Positions 1-11,045 of a stretch of 64,000 nt of DNA are shown here, piece after piece; the stretch's first letter is position 1; every line of letters starts with the position of its first letter. Both the position numbers and the translations under genes were made by a program. Source of the stretch: Mesostigma viride (Eukaryota > Streptophyta > Mesostigmatophyceae > Mesostigmatales > Mesostigmataceae); contig RPFO01000104.1 of assembly GCA_009746045.1 (NCBI GenBank), positions 6,750,621-6,814,620 of the forward strand. Direction: 5' to 3'. The notes under the pieces are model-generated. The model saw only the letters and a program-made list of their open reading frames with translations. It did no database searches and was not told the DNA's origin.

Positions 1-475
1 AGCATTCCTCCGGACGAATGAATTGCGTTCCATACTTGCGCAAAATTTTGAAAGGTAGCTTGCGTGCAGCCCTACTAAAATTTGCGCGCACGTTCAGATT
101 TCCAAATCTCAAGTAAATTTCGGCGGAACATTCTGAACGGGGGTAGTTGGCGGGCAGCGTTCCTCCAGACGAATGAAATGCGTTCCATACTAGCGCAAAA
201 TTTTGAAAGGTAGCTTGCGTGCAGCCCTACTAAAATTTGCGCAAAGTGTAGGACTGAAAATTCGTAACGGAAACGTTTTGGTAGTTGCCGTCACTTCCTC
301 TTGTGCAAACGTGTGGGAGTGAAAATTCGTAACGGAAACTTTTTGGTAGTTGCCGTCACTTCATTTTGCGCGAGTGTTGGGCTGAAAATTCGTAACGGAA
401 ACTTTTTGGTAGTTGCCGTCACTTCCTTTGGTTCGACTGAAAATTCGCTGAAATTCGCTGAATTCGTACCGTAGC
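1..475. repeat. Two adjacent short tandem repeat arrays
   Basis: Two near-identical copies of a roughly 90-bp block begin at 1 and 156, giving a period of about 155 bp, and share the stretch GCGCAAAATTTTGAAAGG. They are followed by three copies of a roughly 65-bp unit starting near 251, 315 and 379, each containing AAAATTCGTAACGGAAAC and TTGGTAGTTGCCGTCACTTC. The array continues off the left edge. No ORF is supported here. Confidence 0.75.
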
Positions 476-651
476 CTAATTTTTAGTACCTCGAAGTGAC
501 GGGGCACCTAAAAATTTGCCCACAAGTACACTTGGCAGCGCGCTCACTGGGAAAAATTGTACAGCCGCTCCGGCGGGCCACTTGAACGAATTGTAATCAG
601 TTGGGGGGAGGTGGCTGCCCAAGGCGGAGGTGAACAACAAGGGGGTGACAG

Positions 652-1405
652 TGGACGTACGTGTGGGGGGTGGTGGAGCATGCCTTTGCCAAGTACTCAA
701 CCCCTGCCCTCCTTGAACGCTGCAACCCTGGTTCCTCATCCAACCTCAATGAGTTCCACCACTCACAGCAGGTGGGCTTCGTGCCTGGGGGGAAGGGGGG
801 GTTCGCGGGGCAGCGATGGCCGTACGCGACGGCGATGGGCATCCTGAAGGCCCAAAAGGGGGAGGACTTCTGGATGCCCTTAGCTCCCAAGCTGGGCATC
901 ACAGTCACCCCAGCAGTCATAGCCCAGCTGGACTCGCTGCGGTTGGAGCGTGCACGCCAGAAGGCACTGAAGCAGGACCCCGGCTGGAAGCGGGCTAAGA
1001 AGAAGAAGGAGGTACTTCGGAAGGGGAAGCACTGGAAGGAGGACAAGGAGAACAAGGGGGCCACATACGGCCGGGGATGTGGGTATGAGGAGGGGGGGGG
1101 GGCAGGGGGGTGCCAAGCAACCAGACAGGAAGGGGAAGGGGCCAGCAAGGGTGGAGAAGGGGGATGATGGGGATGACAGCAGCAGCAGCGGCACCAGCAC
1201 GGGCAGCGGCATTGGTGCTGCTAGGTGCATTAGATGCTTGGGGCGCGAGGACAAGAATCACAACCCCTTCCTGCTGTGTGAGGCAGGTGCAGGCCGGGAA
1301 GAGCATGGGGCGCACATGCTCTGCCTGGGCCTCACGCTGAAGACCATCCCGAAGGGAGCATGGTTCTGCCCCAACTGCATGGGGAACGAGTCAGATGAGG
1401 GCTGA
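652..1405 (+). pseudogene. C-terminal part of a transposase-like protein with a PHD-type zinc finger
   Basis: One frame from about 652 to 1090 encodes a basic segment (CNPGSSSNLNEFHHS, then WPYATAMGILKAQKG, then a Lys/Arg-rich helix). A second frame from about 1090 to 1405 encodes an acidic Ser-rich linker and a Cys/His cluster with CIRC, LLCE, H, LC and CPNC spacing, as in PHD fingers. The frames switch in a run of G at about 1089-1098, so one indel there would join them. The basic segment recalls, by memory only, C-termini of large transposase-like proteins; no catalytic domain is visible. The left limit is a plausible 3' splice site (CAG at 649-651), since stops precede it. Stop at 1403-1405. 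Confident in the PHD finger, not in the family. Confidence 0.45.
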
Positions 1406-1474
1406 ACGAGGCCTATTTGTGTTATTAAAACTGCATGACAATGCTTTCATGGTTTGGCCATGATATAACTTTAT

Positions 1475-3458
1475 TAATTAATTAATTAAAATCATAGCTC
1501 CGTTGGGAGCATATGTAACACATAGCCCTGAGAAAGGGGCATCTATGGGTTTGTAATACAATCAGGGCTACAACCTGCAGGTGGAGGATGTACAACTGTC
1601 ACCTGCTCTGGGTGCACAAGGTGCACCTGCACCGCCATGATGGTTCATGCCTCCTTAACAAGCACAGGCACCCAGGGGGGGCTTGAGGAGAGGGCCTAGA
1701 AGGCCTGCATGACATATGGGGTGGAGGGTATGTGGCTAGGCTATAGCTGGTGTACACATGGCATCTCAGCAGAGAGTAACTCCCTGCATAGGCATCGCAT
1801 GGCTAAATTCTTAATGCATCATCCATGGGAGGTCCCATTGTAGGCTGGGCGCGGCTAGATACTGAAAGCATCATCCATGGGGGCCATTATGGGCGCACAT
1901 GCGCGTGGGCCACTTGCAAGGCTAAGCCTATCTAATCTACACTACTGGTATATTCCCTAGCCTGGAGTGGCAGGAGGGGCCTGCCAGGGCTTGTGGTCAA
2001 CGTGGATGACCGCCCCCCTCCAGTATACCGGCTTCCCCCCTGCACGCTGCCGGAGCTGAAGGTAGGTCGGCCATAGCTCGCGTCGCCGCTGTTGCTGGGC
2101 CAAGGTCAAGTCGTCGTCCAGCGTGAAGCGAGTCTCCGAGAGCTTCTTGCGGCATTTAAGGAACGCCAGCTTGTCCGTCATGTACTTAAAGGTGACTGAG
2201 CACGGGTGCCGGGCCAGCCTTCCCCCGCGCGCGGGGGAGGCGGACAACCGACATGTCCAGCTCACCAGTGAGTAACATGGGGGCAAGAATGGCGCGCTTA
2301 ACTGCCTCAAGGAGACTCGTGGAGGTCTCACCTGCCGGCTGGTCGAAGTGCTTGACGATGACATTGTGGCTGCGCTTGTCGAGCTCGGCCGCCTCGCGAA
2401 GGTCGAGGGCTTGTTGCTTGAGTTGTGCCGCGATGGTGGAGGTGGTGGAGGTGGTGTGATGCTTAAGCAAGTCCGCCCAGGTGGAGGGAACATCACTGGC
2501 CGGGCCAGCAGGTGCCGGCTGGGCAGCGATTTCCTGCACCGCTTGGGCGGTGAGGCCGGCGGTGTCATGCAAGCTCTCAAGGGCGGTGGCGGTGGCTTGA
2601 AGGCGTTGGTCGAGGTCGAGGAGCTGGGCTTTGATGTCGGCAGTGAAGGCGGAAACGGCGGTGGAGGTGGAGGCGGCGGCGGTGGAAATCTGAGGAAGTT
2701 CAGCAGTCAGCGTGCCGCCGATTGCTGAAATGTCGGCAGCAAGGGGGGTCACGTGCTGCTGGAAGGCTTCCGTCAGGATGGAACGGAGTGTGGGGGCGGA
2801 GATGGATGGAGCCCAGATCTCGCCGTCGGAGCGCTTGAGAAGGGAGTTGAGGATGGCGTGCTGGAGTTCGGGGCGCTTGCACCCGGGCAGCAGGGTGAGG
2901 TGTCGCCAGAGGCGGCCGTCCGGGAGAAGGAGGCGATTGTTCTCGTGGAGATGGAGGCACAGGTCGTAAAGCGAAGCGTAGTCCCCGAATAAGATGCATC
3001 TCATAGCATCGGTCGGAGACGGGTTGGTCCAGTCGTAATCAGTGACCATGAAAGGCAGTTGCCGAAAGCTCGGTTCGATTGAGGGGCGGGAGGGCCCTCC
3101 TGTTTTGTCGGCTGAGCGGGTGCGCTTGGGGTCAGGCGATGCAGATGGCGAGGCGTTGAGCCCGGGAGGTTGCTGGACGACCACCAGTGCACGACTAGTG
3201 TCGCCGCTGCCTGCCGGACCTGATGGCGGAGCTGCAGCCTGAGCTGCAGACGTATTTTCATTGCCGAGCGCAGCCGCCAGGCTGCGTTGCGTCGAGGCGC
3301 GTTTATTCGCCATATATTGCGTAATAGCGTCGGAAAATTATATCAGCATGTGCGTCTTAGAAAGACGAAGCGATTGTGATATTCACGGCTAAATTCGGTG
3401 CTCAAACGTGAAAGTTATGAGCTCCGACAGCCATGGCTACCTCGTGGCCGGAACTCTG
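1475..3458 (-). mobile_element. LINE-like retroposon family A, copy A1 (ORF1-only)
   Basis: The element is bounded by an 11-bp TSD, TATAACTTTAT, at 1464-1474 and 3459-3469. On the minus strand it holds a 5' leader, one ORF1, a roughly 480-bp 3' UTR, a hairpin (GCTCC-CAAC-GGAGC) and a TTAATTAA-type tail at 1475-1490. No reverse transcriptase is present between the TSDs. It is nearly identical to A2 at 58560-60508 in opposite orientation, but keeps about 40 more bases of 5' leader, so A1 is closer to full length. The absence of ORF2 inside intact TSDs parallels half-L1 (HAL1) elements. Confidence 0.85.
1959..3313 (-). pseudogene. L1-type ORF1 protein of A1, one frameshift
   Basis: The product would be a nucleic-acid-binding, chaperone-like ORF1 protein. 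It starts at ATG 3313 (MANKRASTQRSLAAALG). The C-terminal third matches the layout of L1 ORF1: an RRM-like stretch (VVRLPRARGKAGPAPV), then DDLTLAQQQRRRELWP, then a WRG motif before the end. Compared with A2, which reads through as 451 codons, A1 has a one-base length difference near 2198 (CTCAGTCACC against CTCCTCACC), which ends the first frame at 2186 and moves the C-terminus to another frame ending near 1957. It is therefore a recently broken copy. The middle is Ala/Thr/Ser-rich and probably coiled coil. Confidence 0.8.
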
Positions 3459-3469
3459 TATAACTTTAT

Positions 3470-4282
3470 GGCCGGAACTCATATAACTTTATGGGACATG
3501 CTTGGTTGGGGTATCTGCCTGTGTCACCTCTCTTGCCATGTTGTACCAGGCATGAGGTTGGCAGCTGTGACCATGCTGTTTTATGACCAAACCAGCTCAG
3601 AATGACCTGGGATTTTGTGGCAAGCTTTTTAATATCATAAATGAATTAATTTGACTTGGTTTGGCCCAGTTGGTGGTGGGCTAGGGTGTAATAGGTCTGT
3701 TGTTTGTGCTCATAAGCGGGATTTTCTGTCATTTTTTTTTTGCATGTTTACACCCATCAACATGAGTAAACGTGCTCAGAATGAGCTCAAACTTTGTGAG
3801 AGTGAAATTCCCACCCTAGGCCTAGTATAAATGTCATCACTTGAATTTTTGCATGTGTCTACTATTTGATTTATTTTTTTAGGACCAAAAAAATACGTGT
3901 TTTGGGCTAAACCCCATCAAATAGTCTAAACGTGCTTATTTTGTGGTCCTGAGTAGCCAGATTTATTTGCAAGGGTGGGGATTTTAGGAAAATATGTGGT
4001 TTGGTCACTTTTGGTTTGCCCATTCTCCTAGGAAAAATCGGCCAAAAATAGCGTCTTTTTCTATTTTTAGCTCATAACTGGGTCATGCTGGGGGGTAGTA
4101 CCACCCCCAAGTGGCTGGAAAATTTTTTTTTTCACATATTTATGGTTTGGAAGCATAACTGGATTTTTATCCCATGCACAGGTCTGTTTTCCAGAAAAGT
4201 GCCCTTTCAATGTGTCCCATCCCCTTAAACAGCATGTCCAGCCTCGATAATGGTGGCCACTGTACACATGTAATATTTATCA
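3470..4282. other. AT-rich spacer, no gene seen
   Basis: Low-complexity, T-rich sequence with short direct repeats of TATAACTTTATGG near 3459-3510. No ORF with protein-like composition and no recognisable RNA gene was found. Confidence 0.5.
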
Positions 4283-4380
4283 ATGAGACAACCAGCGCGC
4301 AGGCCAGAAATTTGGAGAATCCGGACCATGGTAGCTCGAGAAATATCAACACTTGAGACAACCAGCGCAGGCCAAAGTTC
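4283..4380 (-). repeat. Dispersed ~95-bp repeat R3, copy 1
   Basis: It contains GAGACAACCAGCGC, CAGGCCAGAAAT and CCGGACCATGGTAGCTCGAG. The same string, reverse-complemented, recurs near 48636-48730 and 61371-61475. This copy carries a second short GAGACAACCAGCGCAGGCC about 60 bp further on. Function unknown; possibly the end of a transposon. Confidence 0.6.
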
Positions 4381-4595
4381 TAAGTAAGTAAGCTTGCGTG
4401 AACATGCACTGAAGGCATGCCACGGAGTACCCGATGAGGTACTTTCTGCGTGGATACGTACTTCACCCCCGAAGGCAAGTGGCGCCACTCACTCGCCCGG
4501 GTCTGGAGTCGCAGATAGCAACTCCACGTCATCCGGACTATATCCAAGATGACTGTACGCTCGGCCATGATGCCGGGTTGCATGCTAACCCCCGA

Positions 4596-6778
4596 TTAAC
4601 CCGTGTTTTTTTACAACGCGATACATCGCGTTGTAGGGTTAGAACGCGATGTATCGCGTTGTAATCTGACACGTGGCAAACCTATTAAACATGCGGTTTT
4701 TGGTCTGAAACTTTCAAAATAGGTCAGAAACATCTCATAGAATTCAAGAAAAAATCCTGGTATTTTTGGTATTTTTTTTGTGACAGCTGCAAACAAATAT
4801 GTACCACTGAAATCAGGCATTTTCGCTGGACGAAGGTGAAGACGACGGCGATGGCGGCAGGTAGATCTCGCCAGTTCTCGCGCGAATTTCAGTGGCTGTT
4901 GGGTGGCACGACCATGATGATGCGTTCAATCAAAGGTTGATAATTAGGTTTCTACGAGTTTGTTGAGGTACTGGGGAAAGGAAACGTAGTTTTTTCCAGT
5001 TTCTCACCCAACTTTCATGCGGAAACCCTGGAAACCGGCATACATATTATTACGTAAAGACTCGGGTCTGCTGCGGCACCATGCTTGGTATTTCCATGGT
5101 GTTTCGACTTCTTAACACATGTTTATTCATTCCGAACGCCCGGACTCTCGGCTAAAGCGAGATTTGTGCAGACTTTTATTGGGTAGCTCCGGCCGGGCAT
5201 GATGGTGCCTGCAAATAGCGTAAGGCGTGACCGTGGCTATTGCTACGGTATGCTGTATTTTCCTGGAAATGGCCTCTGCCACCGGCTCAATAGTGCTTGC
5301 AGGCGTAAGTATATCGTGTTTCTACCTAGTTTCTGCCAGTTTTCCACTTATTTCTACCGACCTCTGCCCAGCCTTTCTAAGACCGCCATCCTACTCGACG
5401 TTGCTTGCATGTCAGCCATAGCAGGTTGCAGTTGTGCAGTATTTAGGTGCTGTATACGTCGTCAAGCCGTGCATATATCGTGAGGATTGGATGTTGATGG
5501 TTTATGTACTGCATTGATTGTGCAAGAAGATCAGCTAGGTGCCCATAATTAAAATTAAATTAAATTATAACATGCCTCTGTGGGGAGGTCATGTAGCACA
5601 TATTCCATGATGGATGGGGTGGAGGAAGCCGCGTGATCGAACTATACTAACTCTAAGCTATCTAGAAAATCCTAACTACACTACTCATCAAAACGCCTCC
5701 TCCGCTTGGGGGGAGGTGGCTTGCCCACAGGGTCGGGCGTGTGCGCCTTGACAATCTTCTTCCACCGCGTCTTGTCCTGCATATGACAGTCCAAAGACGG
5801 GAGAGAGAGTGGATGCGGTGCTCAAACTGGGCTGGGACCACTAGGTCGTCCAGCAACATCTGAACGTAGTTCGTGACAGGACCTTTCCCTACCCGTTTGG
5901 GAATGTCCGCGGGGCCAGGCCAGGTCAGAATGTGCCGCCCTGGCTGGCCAAGCCGCTGGTGCCCATAATCATGGTGTATAATCATGTGTTGTTAGCATCT
6001 TGCCACCATTTGCTAGCATGCATCGATCCAGCGTCATCTTTGCCTGCATGTAAGCTCATGGATCACTCAACGTATCCAAGCCTTGCATTACACGTGCCTC
6101 TTTCTTTCAGTATTGCACACGTTATGGAATGAAAACCTAGCCACCTCCGTTCCCACGAGGCATGTGCTCAACACGTTGTGAGAGTGGATGATGCTTTGGC
6201 TATGGCTGCCTGATTCAGTCATATTAGGTCATCCAGTCATGATGTTTGATGCATGTTTGATGCTGTATAACTTATACAACACCTATTTTCAACGTTTTGA
6301 CCCTCCAAGCTCACTACTATGGCCCCGTTTATGGGGCTCGTGTACGCGTTGCGTCATGTTGTGAAGGGCTCTCATTTTTCCCATTGCGTTGTACTGCGTT
6401 GTAATTGTGATGCTAATGAAAAAAAGCTCCAGTGGCCCAATGGGCCTGAGTTTTGTTTCACAGAGCCTGCATATGTTGCCCATAGCTCGTGCAAGAAGCC
6501 AGATTTTTTTCATGAACCATTTGTGAATAAGCACATGACTTGTGACCTAGGGTCAAGAAATCGCGGTCATGGTCAGACCCCCCTGTATTCAAACCAGTGT
6601 ATCTCTCTAATGAATTAGCATTTTGTAGGTCTGAGTAGCTCAAAAAATCCTTTGATTTATGGGCTTTCAGGAAAGTATATACATGACCATGAAAAAAATT
6701 TCGTTAGGTGCTATACGCGTTCTAAAAAAAGCTTACAACGCGATATATCGCATTCTAATTAAAAAAAACACGGGTTAA
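4596..6778. mobile_element. piggyBac-like non-autonomous element PB1
   Basis: It is bounded by TTAA at 4596-4599 and 6775-6778 with inverted ends reading inward CCCGTGTTTTTTT. Just inside each end lies an inverted-repeat block built from ACAACGCGAT and its complement (4612-4660 and 6715-6755), giving palindromic subtermini. The TTAA target, CCC-starting ends and lack of further duplication fit piggyBac elements. No transposase-like ORF was recognised inside. A LINE-B copy is inserted at 5550-5958. Confidence 0.65.
5550..5958 (-). mobile_element. 5'-truncated LINE-B copy B1 with TSD
   Basis: Flanked by an 11-bp TSD, GTGCCCATAAT, at 5539-5549 and 5959-5969. On the minus strand it encodes the end of a LINE ORF2 (GRHILTWPGP, then VTNYVQMLLDDLVVPAQFE) and ends in the family's 3' UTR with an AAATTAAATTAAAT-type tail at the left. 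Frames are broken. Target-primed reverse transcription explains the 5' truncation and the TSD. Confidence 0.8.
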
Positions 6779-6833
6779 AGAAATTAAATTAAATTATAAC
6801 ATGCCTCCGTTGGGAGATCATGTAGCACATATT
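6779..6833 (-). mobile_element. LINE-B 3' end remnant B2
   Basis: About 55 bp match the LINE-B 3' terminus: tail, ATTATAACATGCCTCC, and the CTCC-CAAC-GGAG hairpin in reverse. It lies between the right TTAA of PB1 and the 5' leader of A3, so it was probably cut by the A3 insertion. Confidence 0.6.
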
Positions 6834-7059
6834 CCTTGGGCCGGAGCCACGGGCCACGAGCCACGAGCCACGAGGTAGCCATGGCTGACGGCGGAGCTCA
6901 GAACTTTTGCGTCTGAGCACCAAATTCCGTCGGTTCACTTGCAACCGATGCATCTTTTCTAGCCGCATCTGCTACTATCAACGGTTACAGCTGTAACGCA
7001 GTATTGTGACCAGCCTGCAGCTATTACGCGAAATGATACAATTCTCCGAAGCTATAACG

Positions 7060-8500
7060 CAAAAAATTATGATGAGCTCAACGCTCCTCTACGCAACGCA
7101 GCCTGGCGACTGCGCTCAGCCCTGAAAATACGTCTGCAGCCCCGGCTGCAGCTTCGCCCTCCGGCCCGGAAGGCAGCGGCGACACTAGTCGTGCACTGGT
7201 GGTTGCCCAGCCCCCTACCGGGCTTGCCTCGCCCTCTGCATCGCCTGATCGAGCCTAAACGCAGCCGCCCTGAGGATCCGCCCCCTGCCGAGCCGGGCTG
7301 GAAAGAAATCGACTTTGACGTCAGTCACATGGTGGACACACTGCCACGCAGCTCCCACCCAGTTTATGAGCGCCGTGTTCTACAATTCGCGCACCTCGCT
7401 TCTTGCCAGGCTGTGCAAGCACCTTTACGTCCAAGGTCGCCTCATTCCGCCTGCCCGCGGTGATTACTCGCCGGATCTGTCCCGCTACCCCCGCCCCCGC
7501 CTTCAGCTCCTCGCCCTCTGCTCCCTCCTCGGGCGCTCTGTCGCCGAGATCTGGGCTCCTACCTCCACCTCCGAAATCCGCTCCATCATCAACAAGGCCC
7601 TCGAACAGCACGTGACACCCCTCGCCGCAGATGTGGCGGCCATCGGCGACACGCTGGCTGCCGAGCTTCCCGGCCCTCCTCTCCTCCACCACCACCGCCA
7701 CCTCCAAGCTCCTCGCCTCCAGTGACCTACACCACCACCGACGCCCTCACCGCCCAGCTCCTCGCCATCGAAAAGCGCCTGCAGGACAATGCAATCTAGC
7801 CATCGAATGCTTGCAAAACACCGCAGGTATCACTGCCCAGGCGGTGAAGGACATCGCCGCCGGCCGGCCAGCCCCTGCTGGCCCTGCTGGCGATGCCCCT
7901 CCCACCCAGACCTGGGCAGCCATGCTGATGAACCACACCACCACCACCACCTCCGCCATCGCCGCCCAGCTTAAGCAGCAGACGCTGGACCTCCGCGAGG
8001 AGGCCGAGCTCGACAAGCGCTAGCAGCAACCTTAACGTCATAGTCAAGCACTTCGACCCGCTGCAGACGAGACCTCCGAGACCCTTGCCCTGGCGTTTGA
8101 GAACAAAATCCTTGTCCGGGCCATGATGGCTCTCACAGGTAAGGGCAAGCTGCGGGGGGTGACCCGCCTTCCCCGCTCGCGGGGTAAGGCCGGCCCCTCC
8201 CCCTTGCTCCTCACCTTTGACACCATGGCGGATAAGATGGAGTTCCTCAAGCGTCGCAAGCGGCTTGGGGGGACCTCCTACACGCTGGACGACGACTTGA
8301 CCTTGACGCAGCAACAACGACGACGGGAGCTATGGCCGACCTACCTCCAGCTCCGGCAGACGGCGGGGCAGAAGCCGGTCTACTGGAAGGGGGCGGACAT
8401 CTACGTCGCCCACAAGCCCTGGCAGGCGACCCCTGCCGCCCCAGCCACCCCATGCAGCCACCCCATGCAGCCTAGGGAATGTAGCAGTAGTGTAGGCTAG
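7060..8500 (+). pseudogene. Decayed L1-type ORF1 of A3
   Basis: Fragments in several frames follow A2 ORF1 in order: the N-terminal Ser/Pro region near 7180-7260, the SAEIWAPTSTSEIRS block near 7545, an Ala/Thr middle, VTRLPRSRGKAGPSPLLLTF near 8157, and DDLTLTQQQRRRELWPTYLQ with a C-terminal WKGADIYV and HKPW ending by 8445. Frameshifts and a stop after LDKR (near 8020) rule out a full product. The conserved C-terminal RNA-binding part is the longest open piece (8123-8500). Confidence 0.75.
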
Positions 8501-8698
8501 AAAGCTTAGTTATTGTAATTAATTAATTAATTAATTAATTAATTAATTAATTAATTAATGCCTACGTGATGGGCCCACACCAGCCCCTGCAATAGCCGTA
8601 GCAATTTTGAGTCATGCTTTGCCCATGCAGGGAGTACGTTACTCCCTGATGAGATGCCATGTGTACACCAGCTATAGCCTAGCCATATATACCTTCCA

Positions 8699-9148
8699 TA
8701 TAGCGGGCCAAGCTCCTGGCCTACGGCGACGTCGGGCACCATCGTGTGGTGCCCTTTGTCCTGGAGGAGTTTGGGGCCATGGGGCCCCTGACCTCCGCCT
8801 TCTTCAAGGAGTGTTGCCGGCTCCGGGAGGTCCGGCTGGACCTGGAGGGCGGCCAGCGGGCCCCATATGGTCGGCGCGGACCTGGACGTCATATTGGCGT
8901 CACTGGCGCTTGTCGGTGGCGCTGACTCGGGCCATGGCTGACATCATCAGTGCTCCGCCGCCGGTACGCGGGCTGATTTTGCGGTGCAGCAGGGCTATTA
9001 GGTTCCTCCCGTTAGGAGTTTCCATTGGTCTTATCGTAGTATATAGAGCTTAATTTGACATGGCTCTGTACATAGGTTTATAGCTGGGCGTTTGCTTTGC
9101 AAACGGTTTGAGTGATTTCACTCTGCTGTAAGTAATTATATTTTTAAT
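8699..9148 (+). mobile_element. 5'-truncated LINE-C insertion with 14-bp TSD
   Basis: The TSD ATATATACCTTCCA flanks it at 8685-8698 and 9149-9162. It encodes the C-terminus of a LINE-type ORF2 in two frames: AKLLAYGDVGHHRVVPFVLE then FGAMGPLTSAFFKECC, followed by SVALTRAMADIISAPPP. The pattern of a His, a PFV.E motif and a GA.G motif near the end recalls ORF2 tails of several LINE clades. The 3' end is a short UTR finishing GTAAGTAATTATATTTTTAA. A 33-bp insertion of the same 3' end lies at 38545-38577. Confidence 0.75.
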
Positions 9149-9342
9149 ATATATACCTTCCACCCCATATGTCATGCAGGCCTTCTAGGCCCTAGCTCTC
9201 CCCAAGCCGCCCTGTGTGAACTCGATTTGGAGGCATGAACCATTATGGCGGTGCAGGTGCACCTTGTGCACCCAGAGCAGGTGATAGTTGTACATCCTAT
9301 GTACACCTGCAGGTTGTCGCCCTGATTGTATTACAAACCCAT

Positions 9343-10253
9343 TAATTAATTAATTAATTAATTAGACTCGTGCTCCCGTTGGGGAGTCGCGGAGCATTAA
9401 CCCCGATGGATGGAAGGATGGCCGGGTGCAAACTGTCAGTCCTACCGGTCTAATCTATCTACATCAGCTACCTACGACATCTATCTAACAGCATTCTAAC
9501 TACAACATCTATCTAGACAGCCTAACAATGCCCTAGGGGAGCTGCATGTCTGGCGTGCCTAGCTCCCACCGGTTTGCACACGCGGCCGGGCGCTTCCCCA
9601 CAGGGGGGGGCTCGTTGTCCTCTATGACCTGGGCCTTGTCCATCATCTTCTTCCAAATCACGGAGAGGCCTAGGCCCCCCATGTCCTCTACTAGCTGTTC
9701 TTTGAAGGTGCGGGCCTTGCGGCGTCTAACATCAGGGGGCCCGGCCCACGTCAGGAAGTGCCGGCCAGGCTGAGCTGGTCGCAGTCCTGCGGGGGGGCCA
9801 CGTGAGGTGTCTACCTGGTTGGTGCGAGCTAGGTGCCCTACTAGCTAGCTGCAGGCGCCGCTGCTTAATGGTGCTGGTGATATATGGCATGCCCTGGTAC
9901 AGGTCCTCATTGCGGACATGAGCAGCATATCCTACTCTGAAAATGGAACGCAGCATGTTGGTGACCGCGCCGTCCAGCTTGCGGGCCAGGTCGGCGGTGA
10001 GGGTCCACGTCTCGGCCCCATACGTGAGAACAGGAAGGACGAGGACCTTGAACAGGTCCTGTTTCTCGATCTTGCCCAGGGGCTTGCGCCACAGCTAGGG
10101 CCCGGTACTGCATGGCGTAAAGCGTGCCAGGCGAGGGAGATGCGATGGTCCACATCGACCTCGCAGCTGGGGAGCAGGCTGCCCAGTAGCTTGACGCGGT
10201 CCCGATACAGGACTTGAGAACCGTCGAGGAGATAGAGGGTTGGCGGTGGGACA
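9343..10253 (-). mobile_element. 5'-truncated LINE-D copy D1 with 11-bp TSD
   Basis: Flanked by TACAAACCCAT at 9332-9342 and 10254-10264. On the minus strand it encodes the ORF2 C-terminal region (DGSQVLYRDRVKLLGSLLPS, then MLRSIFRVGYAAHVRNEDLY) with frameshifts. The 3' UTR holds CTCC(G)TGACTCCCCAACGG and a (TTAA)n tail at 9343-9364 beside the left TSD. A short GGAT run at 9405-9420 marks where other D copies carry long (GGAT)n arrays. Confidence 0.8.
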
Positions 10254-10325
10254 TACAAACCCATAGATGCCCCTTTATCAGGGCTATGTGTTACATATGC
10301 TCCCCACGGAGCTATGTTATTCTGA

Positions 10326-10612
10326 TTTTCTGATTTGGCACGCCGCAAAGGTGAAAACCATTTGCGTTCAGTGCCGGTCCGCGGAAAACGCGGAAAACGC
10401 GATCTGCAAATGATCGAATCCGACCAGAATCGAACTGGGGACCTCTCGCACCAACTTTCGCTGACTATATAGGACGGACGTCTCCGGATCCTAGGGCATC
10501 GCCAACTTACACCTACAGTCATCCGCAAAAGTTCTCCTTTCCGGGGAGTGATGCAAGCCTTTCGGATTTGGTACTAGATAAATCATTCGAGATCTGTGTG
10601 TGTAGGAGTATG
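10326..10612 (-). repeat. tRNA-derived SINE, solo copy
   Basis: It is the reverse complement of the SINE units at 52696-53419. The tRNA-like part (near 10425-10485) contains an A-box-like TCCTATATAGTCAGC and a B-box-like CAGTTCGATTCTGG on the minus strand. Identity to the other copies is interrupted by small indels. Confidence 0.6.
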
Positions 10613-10615
10613 TTA

Positions 10616-11045
10616 TGTTTATGTATGTAGTGTGAAGTGCGCCTTGGGTGCATGGGTGGAGGTGGGAGAAGTCGAGTAATCGAACTATAATCCTAACTCT
10701 AATAAGCTATATCTAGTCTAGAAAATTCTAACAACACTTCTCAGCAAAACGCCCCTTCCTCTGGGGGGGGGGGGTGGCTTGCCCACAGGGTCAGGGGCTG
10801 GCGTGTGAGCCTGGACATTCTTCTGCCACGTCTCTTCTTGTTCTGCGTGGCAGACCAAAGAAAGGGAGAGGGAGTGGATGCGGTGTTCAAACTGTCAGAG
10901 CTGGGACCACTAGGTCGGCCAGCAACATCTGGATGTACGTAGTTCATGGCAGGAATTTACCTAGCTTCCTGGGAATGTCCTTGGGGCCAGGCCAGGTCAA
11001 GATATATGCCGCCCTGGTTGGCCAAGCCGTTGCCGGGGCCGGCCA
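10616..11045 (-). mobile_element. LINE-B fragment B3
   Basis: Minus-strand coding remnants resemble the LINE-B ORF2 tail (GKPPPP-type Pro/Arg end and upstream WPGP motif). No TSD was identified. The right edge abuts the tail of B4. Confidence 0.55.

Larger units (their letters stand above)
6834..10320 (+). mobile_element. LINE-like family A, diverged copy A3, twice interrupted
   Basis: It begins with a family-A 5' leader (GCCACGAGGTAGCCATGGCT near 6870), continues through a broken ORF1 and ends at about 10315 with the family's 3' UTR (CCATAGATGCCCC and CATATGCTCCCC near 10261-10305). Inside the 3' UTR lie LINE-C (8699-9148) and LINE-D (9343-10253), each with its own TSD. A (TTAA)n tract at 8517-8560 may be an earlier tail. 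More diverged than A1 and A2. Confidence 0.7.
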
